Positions 16,623-25,891 are shown, counted from the stretch's first letter. The stretch: 57,545 bases of DNA from Methylobacterium hispanicum (GCF_022179285.1 NZ_BPQO01000037.1:1-57545); one strand, 5' to 3'. The notes: generated by a model not told the origin, from the sequence alone. Made by a program: numbers and translations.

Positions 16623-19034
16623 TCAGTACAGCCCGCCGGCCTGGGCCGCACGATCGGCATCCGGCGGCACGGCGGCCGGGGCGTCGGGCCGGGCCACGTA
16701 GGCGTCGGGCGGCGCGGTGCCCGGCTTGAACGCCTCCAGGATCGTGCCGGCGCCCTCGCCTGAACCGGCGCGCATGCCGGAGGAGGCCGCGACGCGGATC
16801 AGCTTGATCCCCGGAGGCACCCGGAACGGGGTCGGCGGCTTGTCCTTGAGCGCCTGCTTCAGGAAATCGAGGGCGATCGGGGCGGCAAGGCCGCCGCCGG
16901 TCGCGCGGTCGCCGAGCGAGCGCGGCTTGTCGAAGCCCACGTAGATGCCCACCGCCAGATCGGGCGAGAAGCCTACGAACCACGCGTCCTTGGCGTCGTT
17001 CGTTGTGCCGGTCTTGCCCGCGAGCGGCTTGCCGACCTGCTTCAGGATGGTGGCGGTGCCGCGCTGGACCACGCCCTCCATGATCGAGGTGATCTGGTAG
17101 GCGGTGAGCGGGTCGAGGACCTGCTCGGAATCGTCCACGAGCTTCGGCTCGTCCTGGCCCAACCACTTCTCGGCGTCGCAGCCGACGCATTTGCGGGTGT
17201 CGTGGCGGTAGATGGTCTCGCCGATCCGGTCCTGGATGCGGTCGATCAGGGTCGGCCGGATCCGGCGCCCGCCGTTGGCGAGCATCGAGTAGGCGGTGAC
17301 CATGCGCATCACCGTGGTCTCGCCCGCACCCAGCGACATCGGCAGGACGGGGAGCATGTCGTCGTAGACGCCGAAGCGGCGCGCGTACTCGGCGATGAGC
17401 GGCATGCCGACGTCCTTGGCGAGCCGCACCGTCATCAGGTTCTTCGAGTGCTCGATGCCGTAGCGCAGCGTGTGCGGGCCGCCGGACTTGCCGTCGTAGT
17501 TCGAGGGCGACCACGCCTCCTGGCCCGGCCCGGCCTCGATGGTGATCGGCGAATCCTGCACGATCGAGGACGGGGTGTAGCCGTTGTCGAGGGCGGCCGC
17601 ATAGACGATCGGCTTGAACGAGGAGCCGGGCTGGCGCATCGCCTGGGTCGCCCGGTTGAACTCGGACTCGTCGTACGAGAAGCCGCCAGCCATCGCGTGG
17701 ACGCGGCCCGTGTAGGGATCCATCGCCACGATGGCGCCCGAGACCTCGGGCTTCTGGCGCAGCCGGTAAGTGCCGCGCCCGTTATCCATCGCCTCGACAT
17801 AGACCATGTCGCCGGCCTGGAGACTGGCCCGGCCGGCCCAGCGCATGCCCTCGGGTGCGAGCACGCCGGTCTCGCGGTCCTTCGAGACCTGGCCCGAGGC
17901 CTCGCGCCGGGGCTGGAGGCCGATCTGGAGGCCGCCCGCGCCGTTGCCAAGCACCACCGCGAGCCGCCAGGGCGCCACGTCGCCGAGCGCCGGCACCTCG
18001 GCCGCCGCCATGCCCCAGTCGCGGCCGGCGAGATCGACCTTGGCGACCGGCCCGCGCCAACCGTGGGACTGGTCGTAGCGCACGAGGCCGTCGGTGAGTG
18101 CCTTGCGGGCCCAGGCTTGCATCTTCGGGTCGAGGGTCGCGCGCACCGAGAGGCCGCCCTCGTAGAGCTTCTTCTCGCCGTAGCGCTCGGAGATCTCGCG
18201 GCGGACCTCCTCGGTGAAGTAGTTCGCGTTTGCGGCGTTCGGGAAGGCGACGCGCGGGTTCACGCCGAGCGGCTGCTTCCTGGCCGTCTCCTCCTCCTCG
18301 CGCGTGATGTAGCCGTTCTCACGCATCAGGCGGATGATCTCGTTGCGCCGGTCGAGCGCCGCCTGTGTCCTGCGGTAGGGATGGTAGTTGTTCGGGCCCT
18401 TCGGGAGGGCTGCGAGGTAGGCCGCCTCGTTGATAGTCAGCTCGTGGACGGACTTGCCGAAATAATCGAGCGCGGCCGCCGCGACGCCGTGCAGGTTGCG
18501 GCCCGGCACGATGGTGCCGAGGAAGATCTCGTTCAGGTAGAGCTCGAGGATCTTGTCCTTCGAGTAGGCCGCCTCGATCCGGAGCGCGATCAGCGCCTCC
18601 TTGATCTTGCGGTCGTAGGTCTGCTCGGCGGAGAGCAGGAAGTTCTTGGCCACCTGCTGGGTGATGGTCGAGGCGCCCTGCTTCTTGCCGCTCTTGGCGT
18701 TGGTGAGCACCGCGCGCACGATGCCCTCGGGGTCGATGCCGCCGTGCTTGTAGAAGTTCTTGTCCTCGGCCGAGAGGAAGGCCGCGACCACGACCTTCGG
18801 CATGGCCTGGATCGGCAGGTAGAGCCGGCGCTCGCGGGCGTACTCCGCGAGCAGCGAGCCGTCGGCGGCGTGGACGCGGGTCATCACCGGCGGCTCGTAA
18901 TTGGCGAGCGCGGCGTGGTCGGGCAGGTCCTGGCTATAGGTCCAGTAGAAGTAGGCGCCGGCAGCCGCGGCGACCACGAACAGCACCGCGCAGGCGCTGA
19001 ACAGGAAGCCGAAGAAGCGTAGGATCAAGCGCAT
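16623..19034 (-). CDS. mrcA: Penicillin-binding protein 1A
   Basis: An 803-residue bifunctional peptidoglycan synthase. One N-terminal transmembrane helix is followed by a GT51 glycosyltransferase (catalytic Glu about residue 90 in AEDKNFYKHGGID). A middle domain resembles the OB-like insert of PBP1a. The transpeptidase has SxxK in RQPGSSFKPIVY, SKN in HSKNLM and KTGT in LAGKTGTTNDAKDAWF. The Ala/Pro/Asp-rich tail is not conserved. The ATG at 19034 gives the usual short cytoplasmic N-terminus; an upstream frame would add 17 odd residues. It lies 173 bp downstream of the amidase gene on the same strand. Confidence 0.95.
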   Translation of the reverse strand: MRLILRFFGFLFSACAVLFVVAAAAGAYFYWTYSQDLPDHAALANYEPPVMTRVHAADGSLLAEYARERRLYLPIQAMPKVVVAAFLSAEDKNFYKHGGIDPEGIVRAVLTNAKSGKKQGASTITQQVAKNFLLSAEQTYDRKIKEALIALRIEAAYSKDKILELYLNEIFLGTIVPGRNLHGVAAAALDYFGKSVHELTINEAAYLAALPKGPNNYHPYRRTQAALDRRNEIIRLMRENGYITREEEETARKQPLGVNPRVAFPNAANANYFTEEVRREISERYGEKKLYEGGLSVRATLDPKMQAWARKALTDGLVRYDQSHGWRGPVAKVDLAGRDWGMAAAEVPALGDVAPWRLAVVLGNGAGGLQIGLQPRREASGQVSKDRETGVLAPEGMRWAGRASLQAGDMVYVEAMDNGRGTYRLRQKPEVSGAIVAMDPYTGRVHAMAGGFSYDESEFNRATQAMRQPGSSFKPIVYAAALDNGYTPSSIVQDSPITIEAGPGQEAWSPSNYDGKSGGPHTLRYGIEHSKNLMTVRLAKDVGMPLIAEYARRFGVYDDMLPVLPMSLGAGETTVMRMVTAYSMLANGGRRIRPTLIDRIQDRIGETIYRHDTRKCVGCDAEKWLGQDEPKLVDDSEQVLDPLTAYQITSIMEGVVQRGTATILKQVGKPLAGKTGTTNDAKDAWFVGFSPDLAVGIYVGFDKPRSLGDRATGGGLAAPIALDFLKQALKDKPPTPFRVPPGIKLIRVAASSGMRAGSGEGAGTILEAFKPGTAPPDAYVARPDAPAAVPPDADRAAQAGGLY

Positions 19035-19207
19035 CCGGTGTTCCGCCCGTCGGTGGCTCGGCCGCGCACGGACCGATCTCGGCATGGGACTCGAGGCCGC
19101 CCACGCCGCGGAGTCGGGCGCCGGGAACGGCTGCTCGCGCCCGCGCCGGAACCCTTAACGGGATGTGGTGCGGCGGGGCAATTCAGAGCCCTGTATCGAC
19201 ACCGGAT

Positions 19208-20461
19208 CTATGGTGAAACTGGGGCGATCGACGCCGCGCGCCGCGCCGTCGCGACCGGCCGCCCCAGGGTGGCACGGTTGGTGAAGAACAGGTCCACGGC
19301 CTTGGCCATCGAGCCCGTCACGCCCTCGCGCCACTCGGGCGATTGGAGCATCTTCAGGTCGCGCTCGCTCGAGAGATAGCCGAGTTCCACCAGCACGCTG
19401 GGCACGTCCGGCGAGCGCAGGACGCGGAAGCCCGCCTCGCGGTGCGGCTTCGTGCTCATCTCCATCACGGGGCTGAGCTGGCCCATCAGCGTGCGGGCGA
19501 ACCCCGACGAGAATCCGCGCGTCTCGCGCAGCGTCAATTCCTGCAGGATGTCGGCGATCTCGGGGGGCCCCTCCCCCGTCTCGGCGCCCGCGGCGGCATC
19601 CGCACGGTTCTCGCGCTCGGCAAGCTTGGCGGATTCGGCGTCGGTCGCCTTCTCGGAGCCGGTGTAGATGGTGGCGCCGCGCACCTGGGGCGCGGCCGAG
19701 ATCGAGTCGGCGTGGATCGACACGAAGAGGTCGGCCCGTGCCTCGCGGGCGAGGCGCACGCGCTCGGCCAGCGGCACGAAGACGTCGCGGTCGCGCGTCA
19801 TGCGCACCCGGTAGCGGCCGCCGCTCTCAAGCCGGGCGACCAGGGCCTGGGCGAAGCCGAACACGATGTCCTTCTCGTACACGCCGCCCGCCGCGATCGC
19901 GCCGGGATCGGTGCCGCCGTGGCCGGCATCGACCATCACCAGCGGGCGCTGGTCGGCGGCTTCCTGGGCGATGGCCTTGGCCGCGACCGGCGTCGTGTCT
20001 CCTGCGCCCGCGGCCTTGCGGAAGGCCTCGCGGTCGGCGCGCTGGAAGGGGATCGTCATCAGCACGGCGCCGTCGCGCGCCCGCGTCGCGGTCTCGATCC
20101 GGCCGACGACGGCGGGGCTCGCCAGGTCGACCACGATGCGCGAGCGCCCCGGGGCGAACAAACCGTAGCGGAAGGATTGGACCACCCCCTCGCGCCGGCG
20201 CCCGGCCTCGGGGCCGAGCTGGAAATTCACCTCGGGCAGGTCGATCACGGCCCGGTCCGGCCGCTCCATCACGAAGGCGCGCGCCTCGACCGGCCGCGAC
20301 AGGGTGAGGGTCAGCTTGGTGGCACCCGGGCCGCCGGCGAGTTCCGCCGCTATGGCCACGGCCCGCTCGCCCTCCTGCGCGGCCGCGGGCATCGGGCCGG
20401 CGAGCGCCAGGGCGATAAGAACGGAGATGGCGGAACGAATCAGTCGCGCGCGAATCGGCAT
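19208..20461 (-). CDS. amiC: N-acetylmuramoyl-L-alanine amidase with AMIN domain
   Basis: A 417-residue periplasmic cell-wall hydrolase. A signal peptide (cut near PAAAQEG, about residue 29) is followed by an AMIN localisation domain (about 35-140). An Amidase_3 domain has zinc ligands in VDAGHGGTDPG, YEKD and SIHADS, and the catalytic Glu in VELGYLSSERD. It cleaves stem peptides from septal glycan. Its position upstream of PBP1A on the same strand is a common alphaproteobacterial arrangement and couples wall cutting with synthesis. Confidence 0.93.
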   Translation of the reverse strand: MPIRARLIRSAISVLIALALAGPMPAAAQEGERAVAIAAELAGGPGATKLTLTLSRPVEARAFVMERPDRAVIDLPEVNFQLGPEAGRRREGVVQSFRYGLFAPGRSRIVVDLASPAVVGRIETATRARDGAVLMTIPFQRADREAFRKAAGAGDTTPVAAKAIAQEAADQRPLVMVDAGHGGTDPGAIAAGGVYEKDIVFGFAQALVARLESGGRYRVRMTRDRDVFVPLAERVRLAREARADLFVSIHADSISAAPQVRGATIYTGSEKATDAESAKLAERENRADAAAGAETGEGPPEIADILQELTLRETRGFSSGFARTLMGQLSPVMEMSTKPHREAGFRVLRSPDVPSVLVELGYLSSERDLKMLQSPEWREGVTGSMAKAVDLFFTNRATLGRPVATARRAASIAPVSP

Positions 20462-20592
20462 CGGTCTGAAAGTCTGTCTTCCGGCCTCCGTTAGGGCATA
20501 GGGCCGACAGGGTTAACCGATCGTTGAGCCGTCACGCGCGAAGCGCCGGCGCCTGTGGCGCGGCGGCGACAGCCTGAGAATAGAAACGCCGA

Positions 20593-20624
20593 AGGCCCGC
20601 GCGCGGTTCCGCGCGGGCGTTGGC
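20593..20624 (-). terminator. GC-rich hairpin after the Ala/Glu-rich gene
   Basis: The inverted repeat gcccgcgcgcggttccgcgcgggc lies about 40 bp beyond the stop of the 20657-21412 gene, read on the minus strand. There is no uninterrupted T-tract, so termination is only possible. Confidence 0.35.
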
Positions 20625-20656
20625 GGACCGGCGAGCGGCCAGGGGCCGCCGCGCGG

Positions 20657-21412
20657 CTAGGCCGCTGCCTTCTGCCGCTGCCACGAGGCGCCCCGGGACG
20701 TGCGCCGGGCGATGTCGCTCCAGCAGGTCAGCGAGGCGTCCGCGGCGCGCTGCATCTCGCTGACGTTCAGGCGGATCATGTCGGCGGGCGATCGCGCCGC
20801 GCCGAGTGCCCGCAGGTAGCTGAAGACCGCCACGCTCTCGTTGTGCATGTAGTTCGCCAGCACGACGCCGATCCCTTCCACGTCGATCCGCGCGGGCGCG
20901 AAGGCGAAGCGGAAGGCGGTGCCCGCGGCGGGGCGGCCGGCACGAGCACCGGAGGAGCCGGTCGTACCCAGCCCCGCGAGGGCGGCAACCGGCAGAAGCG
21001 GGTCGGACGATACGATGGCCGGAACCGGAGCCTCACCGGACTCGTCCGCCGTTGCAACCTCGGCGGGCTCCTCCGAGACGAGCGCCGCCGCGGCCTCCGA
21101 AGCCGCCTCCGCCGGCTCGGCTGCAACCGAAGCCGACGCGGGCGCCGCCTCGGATACCGTCTCCGCAACGGTCTCGACCGGTTCCGCGGGTGCGGGCTCG
21201 GCCGCGGCCTCGGCGAGCCCGGCGGACGACTCGGACGCCGCGACGGGCTCCGTGATCTCGGCCTCGGGGGCGACGTCCTGGACGGGCGCGTCCGGTAGCG
21301 CCTCCGACACCGTCTCGGACGAGGCCTGGGCCGCGGCCAGGGCGGCGGGACCACGCCGCAGCGGCATCCTGCGGCCGGGGCGCGGCCCCTGGGGCGTACG
21401 CTGCTTACCCAT
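20657..21412 (-). CDS. Ala/Glu-rich protein with a phasin-like C-terminus
   Basis: A 251-residue protein. Residues about 20-150 are a low-complexity Ala/Glu/Val/Pro/Ser stretch, likely disordered. The C-terminal 90 residues are helical. NESVAVFSYLRALGAARSPADMIRLNVSEMQ has the layout of phasins (helix, a short loop with the Arg-Ser-Pro-Ala-Asp step, then a second amphipathic helix). The start at 21412 has an excellent ribosome-binding site (gaaggag, 7 nt). It sits next to a clear phasin gene on the same strand, so a role at polyhydroxybutyrate granules is inferred. Confidence 0.7.
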   Translation of the reverse strand: MGKQRTPQGPRPGRRMPLRRGPAALAAAQASSETVSEALPDAPVQDVAPEAEITEPVAASESSAGLAEAAAEPAPAEPVETVAETVSEAAPASASVAAEPAEAASEAAAALVSEEPAEVATADESGEAPVPAIVSSDPLLPVAALAGLGTTGSSGARAGRPAAGTAFRFAFAPARIDVEGIGVVLANYMHNESVAVFSYLRALGAARSPADMIRLNVSEMQRAADASLTCWSDIARRTSRGASWQRQKAAA

Positions 21413-21567
21413 CGGTCGACTCCTTCGATCGTCTGTCGGGCCGACATGCCGGCGGCCGGCCCGAGGCGATCCCGGACGCCGGTGCGGCCCGCGTCGGCCT
21501 AATCTGGGAACCCGCACCCATGGCGGCGCGGGCTCCCGACTGGTCGGCCCATCGACGGGCCGGAAAC

Positions 21568-21924
21568 TCAGCGCGCGACAGCGTTCTGTGCGAGGCTGCC
21601 GAACTCCTTGGCCTGCGCCTGCAGGGCGGAGAACTGGCTGCGCACGTACTCGGCCTGGATCTCGTAGGCCTCGCGCAGGTCCTTGCTGCGGACGAGCTTC
21701 TGCACGTGGTCGAAGGCGGCGTTGGCGTTGGCCTGGGCGTGGTCGAAGCCCTTGGCGACCGCGGCCTGGACGGTGTCCTGGAAGGTCTGGCCGCCCTTCT
21801 GGAACTGATCGGCGGCCTTGTGGGCGTTCGTCATCAGCGTGCCGACGGCGTTGCGGGCCTGATCGACGCTCTTGTCGGCGAAGTCGCGCAGCTCGGCCGG
21901 GATCTCGAAATTCTGGGTCTGCAT
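21568..21924 (-). CDS. phaP: Phasin (polyhydroxyalkanoate granule protein)
   Basis: A 118-residue, all-helical protein matching the phasin family. It begins MQTQNFEIPAELRDFADKS and has the conserved block KLVRSKDLREAYEIQAEYVR followed by QFSALQAQAKEFG. Phasins coat PHB granules and control their size. Its mass (about 13 kDa) is similar to the small granule protein known from Methylobacterium. A perfect 15-bp palindrome lies 65 bp upstream and is a likely operator. The ribosome-binding site is gcggag. Confidence 0.93.
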   Translation of the reverse strand: MQTQNFEIPAELRDFADKSVDQARNAVGTLMTNAHKAADQFQKGGQTFQDTVQAAVAKGFDHAQANANAAFDHVQKLVRSKDLREAYEIQAEYVRSQFSALQAQAKEFGSLAQNAVAR

Positions 21925-21988
21925 GGTTGTCTCCGCTCGTGAAACCGGGGCAGCCCGGCCGGGTCGGCCATGGCTGGCGAGGGAGATA

Positions 21989-22003
21989 TGTTGCATTGCA
22001 ACA
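21989..22003. promoter_or_regulatory. Palindrome TGTTGCATTGCAACA upstream of phaP
   Basis: A perfect 15-bp inverted repeat (arms of 7 around a central T), 65 bp before the phaP start. The core TGC-N3-GCA agrees with reported binding sites of PhaR, the PHB-responsive repressor of phasin genes. Assignment to PhaR is inferred, because phaR itself is not in the window. The 8-mer GCATTGCA recurs as an inverted pair upstream of mcd. The rest of the 354-bp gap (to 22278) shows only an imperfect hairpin near 22175-22205. Confidence 0.6.
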
Positions 22004-22278
22004 AAAAGGTCAAGCGCCAGCGCAGACCTGCACTGTTCAAATCCGAACTCTTGTGAAGACCGACCCCGCACAATGTTCGCGGACGATGCGGGCGCACGCC
22101 GACCTGGACCGAAGATACCGACGCCGACCAATCCGCAGTGTGGCGGAATAAAGGGTGTCCATGCGCTCGTACCGGTGTCTTATCCTTTGATAAAGAACCG
22201 GCCCGGACACTGCCGATCTTGGACCGCTGACTCGCTATCAGTCAAGACTTTCAGGCCGGAACCGCCGCACGATAGCGA

Positions 22279-23553
22279 TCAGAACGGTGCCGACACCCCG
22301 CGAGGCGTCTGCTCCGCGCAAACATGCTGCACCGCACAGCCGATCGGGGCGGCGCAGTCCGCCAGGATCCGCCTGTACAGATCCGCCGCGGCGTGGGCGT
22401 GGGCGGCGATGGTCGCAGGTGCGGACCAAAACCGGGCGTGCGCGGCGCGCCCGAGACGGGCCACCCGCGCATCGTCCCGGAACTGCGCGAAGGCGCGCGC
22501 CAGGCTTTCAGCCTCCGGCGCGACGACGAAGCCGGTCTCCCCATCCCGGACCTTCTCGGAGGCGCCGGAGCGCTCGGAGGTGACGACCGGGATGCCGGCG
22601 GCGAGCGCCTCGTAGACGGTGAGCGGCCCGGTCTCGTACCAGCGAGAGGGAGCGGCGAGTGCCCGCGCCCGCGCCCGCAGGATCGCCCGCGCGTCCTCCG
22701 GTGCCTGCCAGCCCAGGAGTTCGGCCCCGCCCGCGCGCAGCTCCGCCTCGAGCGGGCCGGTCCCGATGAACAGGGCCGGCAGGCCGGCCGCGCGCGCGGC
22801 CTCCGCCACGAGGTCGGCGCCCTTCTCGCGGGTAAGGCGGCCCAGATAGACCACCGCGTCGCCGCTCTCGGGGGTGGCCGGCGCCTCGAACCGGACGCGC
22901 ACCGGGTTGTCGAGGCGGTGGTGGAAGGCCGCACCGCCGAACAGGGCGCCCATGCGGGCGCGGCTCGCCTCGCAGACATGGACAAGGTGAAGCGGCCGCC
23001 CCCCGATCGCACGGCCCAGGGCGGCGGTGCGGGCCACCCGAACGAGCTTGTGCAGGCGGCTGCGCGAATCGCAGGGGACGGCGATGCAGGCCGCGGACAT
23101 CGGGCGCAGGGCGCAGGGCTCGGCCCGGTCGAACCGGTAGTAGACGCCGTTCGGGCAGGCGAGGAAGTAATCGTGCAGCGTCGCGAGGACCGGCGCGCCC
23201 GCCGCGAACAGGACCGGGAAGACGCTCGGCGAGAGGCTGCGGGTCCACTGATGCAGGTGGACGATGTCGGCTCGCGGCAGGGCGGCCAGCGCCGCGCCCA
23301 CCCGCGCGGCCGCCTCGCGGTCCCAGACGCCCGAGACGGCACCCACCACGGCGCCGCGGTTCCAGATGTCGGGCAGGCCGAGTTCGACGCGCCGGATGCG
23401 CGGATGATCGAGCAGTGGATCGACCGGCCCGGGAACACCCTGCAGGTAGCTGACGGCGAGCCCGAGCTCGGCGAGGCCGCGGGCGGATTCGAGGGCGACC
23501 TTCTCGGCCCCGCCGCTCGGGGCGGCGAACTCGGCCAGGACGACGACGTGCAT
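22279..23553 (-). CDS. GT-B glycosyltransferase (family 4 type)
   Basis: A 424-residue GT-B enzyme. The N-terminal domain starts MHVVVLAEFAAPSGGAEKVA, with a glycine-rich donor-side loop, and HLHQWTRSLSPSVFP. The C-terminal domain opens with DAVVYLGRLTREKGADLV and has the donor-binding signature ETGPLTVYEALAAGIPVV (E-x7-E type). It transfers a nucleotide-activated sugar to an unknown acceptor, probably an envelope glycan. It is divergent from the small gene at 23707. Confidence 0.88.
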   Translation of the reverse strand: MHVVVLAEFAAPSGGAEKVALESARGLAELGLAVSYLQGVPGPVDPLLDHPRIRRVELGLPDIWNRGAVVGAVSGVWDREAAARVGAALAALPRADIVHLHQWTRSLSPSVFPVLFAAGAPVLATLHDYFLACPNGVYYRFDRAEPCALRPMSAACIAVPCDSRSRLHKLVRVARTAALGRAIGGRPLHLVHVCEASRARMGALFGGAAFHHRLDNPVRVRFEAPATPESGDAVVYLGRLTREKGADLVAEAARAAGLPALFIGTGPLEAELRAGGAELLGWQAPEDARAILRARARALAAPSRWYETGPLTVYEALAAGIPVVTSERSGASEKVRDGETGFVVAPEAESLARAFAQFRDDARVARLGRAAHARFWSAPATIAAHAHAAADLYRRILADCAAPIGCAVQHVCAEQTPRGVSAPF

Positions 23554-23706
23554 CGGGCGCCTCCGGGTCGCCGCCCGCGCGCCGGGTCTGTCAGGGCGGC
23601 GCCATCCTAGCCCGCGCTCGGTAAACGGCTTGCAACACCTGCCGCTCCCTCGCGTTGACGCCCGAATGCACCCACGGGTGCATCCCCCGACCCAGCGAGG
23701 ACCGCC

Positions 23707-23886
23707 ATGGCTGACCAGGACAGCAAGACGAACGTCGAGAAGCCCGGCTTCCAACAGGGTAGCGCCAAGCCCGGCGACAAGGCGAACCCAGACAACCGGC
23801 AGGAGCCGCTGAACGAGCGGCTGGACGAGGCGCTGGAGGAGACCTTCCCGTCGAGCGACCCGGTCTCGGTGAAGATCACCAAGTAG
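23707..23886 (+). CDS. 59-residue acidic hydrophilic protein
   Basis: A short gene with a clear ribosome-binding site (gcgagga, 5 nt before the ATG). The protein is hydrophilic and probably disordered (NVEKPGFQQGSAKPGDKAN). It ends with LDEALEETFPSSDPVSV, a C-terminal signature (EExFPxSDP) seen in many small bacterial proteins of unknown role, often linked to stress. It lies between divergent and convergent neighbours and has its own transcript. The reading frame, signal and conserved motif make it a real gene despite its size. Confidence 0.75.
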   Translation: MADQDSKTNVEKPGFQQGSAKPGDKANPDNRQEPLNERLDEALEETFPSSDPVSVKITK

Positions 23887-23938
23887 GCCGCGGGTCGCGG
23901 AGCGCCTGCTCGCGACCGGCTCGCCCGGGCACGGGGGC

Positions 23939-25891
23939 TCAGCGCGTCGGCGGGACCGGAAGCGGCACCAAAGCCGCGCAGAGCCTGCGGCGGGCGCGCC
24001 TGATCCTGACCGGCGACGCGTTCCGCGTCGTCTCGGCCACCTGGATGGCGGCCGCGGACGTTCCCCGGCCGGTGATCCGGGCAAGCGTGGTGAGCAGGGT
24101 CGTGCCGTCGTCGTCGAAATCGCCGTGATGTGTCGCCCGGCTCGCCGCCCCGGGCGCGACGAGCCACCGGGTCTTTGGGGCCTGCCAGAACCCCCTCGGG
24201 ATCGCCCCTTCGGCATCGCGCTGCAGGCCGAGCAGCGCCGTCCCGCCCGATATCCGCGGCACCTCCTCCAGCGCGGCGCTGACGAGGTAGAGCAGGGACT
24301 TGTGGTAGATGCCCGCGCAATCGTCGGCTTGCTCGGTGGCGTCGTCGAGCGTGTAGAGGTCGAAGGCCTCGATCGCGCCCCGGGCGATCAGCGGCTTGTA
24401 GACCCGGTTGAAGACCTTCACCGTGCAGGCCGGGGCCCAGAGCGAGAGGCTCCGGATCGGCACCTGCTTGCCGGCGAGGTAGGCCGCCAGCCGGGCGTGG
24501 AAGACGGCGCCGGCGCTGTGCCCGACGAGATGGATCTCCTCGATCGCCCCGCGGGCGTGGAGGTCGGCCAGGTGGTCGGCCGTGAGGCGGGCGGCCCCGG
24601 CCCTGTTCGTCGTCGCCCCCTCCGCGTTCTCCTTCATCTCGTCCCAGAGGGCCTTGCCCCCGAGGAGGCGGGCCAGGGGCTCGAGCGTGTCGTCGACGCG
24701 GTCGAACATGAAGTCGGTGGCGGCCTCGAGGACGCCCTCGCTGCGGCGACCGAGCAGGCCCTCCCGCAGGATGTTGGAGAGCGTGGTGAGCGCGTCGGAG
24801 TGCCAGATGAAGGAGATCGGGTAGACCTCCTCGCGCATCAGCGTCTCGAGGTTGTTCGCCACCGTCTGGATCGCGCTCTCCGCCTTCACGAGGCCGCCAT
24901 GGGCGTAGAGGACGACCCGCTTCGTCCTCCAGGCCGCGACGCGGCGCGGCAGGCGCTCGACGATGATGTTGCGCAGGCCGTCCGGCGTCAGGCCGTAGGC
25001 GCCGTTCGGGTCGAGCACGCCGTCGTTGCCCGCCATGACGATGTGGGGCCGGAGGTCGGCGTAGGTCCGGCTCTCGTAGCTGCGCGGGGCACCCGACATC
25101 ATCGGGGCGTTGGCGACGGGCTGCTCGAACCGCACGGGCGCGCCGAGGGCGGCCACCCAGACGTCGGAGCCGTTGATGAGCCAGTCCGTGTAGGAGAGAC
25201 GGGCGAGGCCGCCGCTGCCCCAGTCCGGCCCCCAGCTGTTCTGGATCCAGAACCCGTCCCGGTCGTAGCCGACGATGGCGAAGGCGTGGCCGCCGATGTC
25301 CCCCTGGCGATAGGCGATGCTGTCGTCGCCCTCGCGCACGGCCTGCCAGCCCGGGTGGACCCGCGCCGTGGCGAAGAGCACGCCGACCTCGGTGATCGCC
25401 GCGTGCATCGCGACGAGATCCTTGTGGTTCACGCGGAAATAGGCCCCGAGCGGCCGCTGGATCGCGTCGGCGGCGCGCTCCTCCGTGAAGGTCGAATCCT
25501 GCCCGTCCCGCCAGAGCCGCAGCGCGCACAAGCCGTGCTTGTGCCAGCCCTTCATGGCGCCGCGGGCGCTCGATCCGCTGTAGCTCTCCCCCGGCCACTC
25601 GTCGTAGCGCTTGGCCATGGTGTAGAGCATCCAGGCGCTGACCTCGCTCGCCGAGGGGTCGTTGCCGCGCGCCCGCAGGAGGTAGTTGGCGACGGTGGCG
25701 AGCGCGAAGCCGGTGCAGGCCCCCTCGCGGCCCTGGTCCAGAACCGGGATCCCGTAGGCCCGGTAGGCGGCGAGGTCGGAGGCGCCGGCGATCCGAACGA
25801 GCGTGGGTACGTAGAGGGTATCGCGGAAGTCGATCGTGTCCCGCAGCACGTCGAACGTGCGGTCGGGCGCGGCGGACGCTGCCTTGGCCAT
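23939..25891 (-). CDS. Papain-like cysteine protease fused to an alpha/beta hydrolase
   Basis: A 650-residue protein without signal peptide or membrane segment. Residues about 45-255 form a C1 (papain-like) peptidase: Gln53 and Cys59 in LDQGREGACTGFA, His202 in GGHAFAIVGYD, Asn218 in IQNSWGPDWG. All catalytic residues are present. Residues about 325-600 look like an alpha/beta hydrolase: oxyanion strand VVLYAHGG, nucleophile elbow GHSAG (Ser459), and a candidate His in ATHHGDFD. The two parts are joined without an obvious linker. Ribosome-binding site ggaggg precedes the ATG at 25891. The substrate and role are unknown. It runs convergent with the 59-residue gene, 52 bp apart. Confidence 0.85.
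   Translation of the reverse strand: MAKAASAAPDRTFDVLRDTIDFRDTLYVPTLVRIAGASDLAAYRAYGIPVLDQGREGACTGFALATVANYLLRARGNDPSASEVSAWMLYTMAKRYDEWPGESYSGSSARGAMKGWHKHGLCALRLWRDGQDSTFTEERAADAIQRPLGAYFRVNHKDLVAMHAAITEVGVLFATARVHPGWQAVREGDDSIAYRQGDIGGHAFAIVGYDRDGFWIQNSWGPDWGSGGLARLSYTDWLINGSDVWVAALGAPVRFEQPVANAPMMSGAPRSYESRTYADLRPHIVMAGNDGVLDPNGAYGLTPDGLRNIIVERLPRRVAAWRTKRVVLYAHGGLVKAESAIQTVANNLETLMREEVYPISFIWHSDALTTLSNILREGLLGRRSEGVLEAATDFMFDRVDDTLEPLARLLGGKALWDEMKENAEGATTNRAGAARLTADHLADLHARGAIEEIHLVGHSAGAVFHARLAAYLAGKQVPIRSLSLWAPACTVKVFNRVYKPLIARGAIEAFDLYTLDDATEQADDCAGIYHKSLLYLVSAALEEVPRISGGTALLGLQRDAEGAIPRGFWQAPKTRWLVAPGAASRATHHGDFDDDGTTLLTTLARITGRGTSAAAIQVAETTRNASPVRIRRARRRLCAALVPLPVPPTR

Noticed and set aside
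17202..19022. 606-codon open frame antisense to PBP1A
   Set aside because: A typical antisense shadow in GC-rich DNA: Arg/Gly/Val-rich, no domain, fully covered by a well-supported gene.
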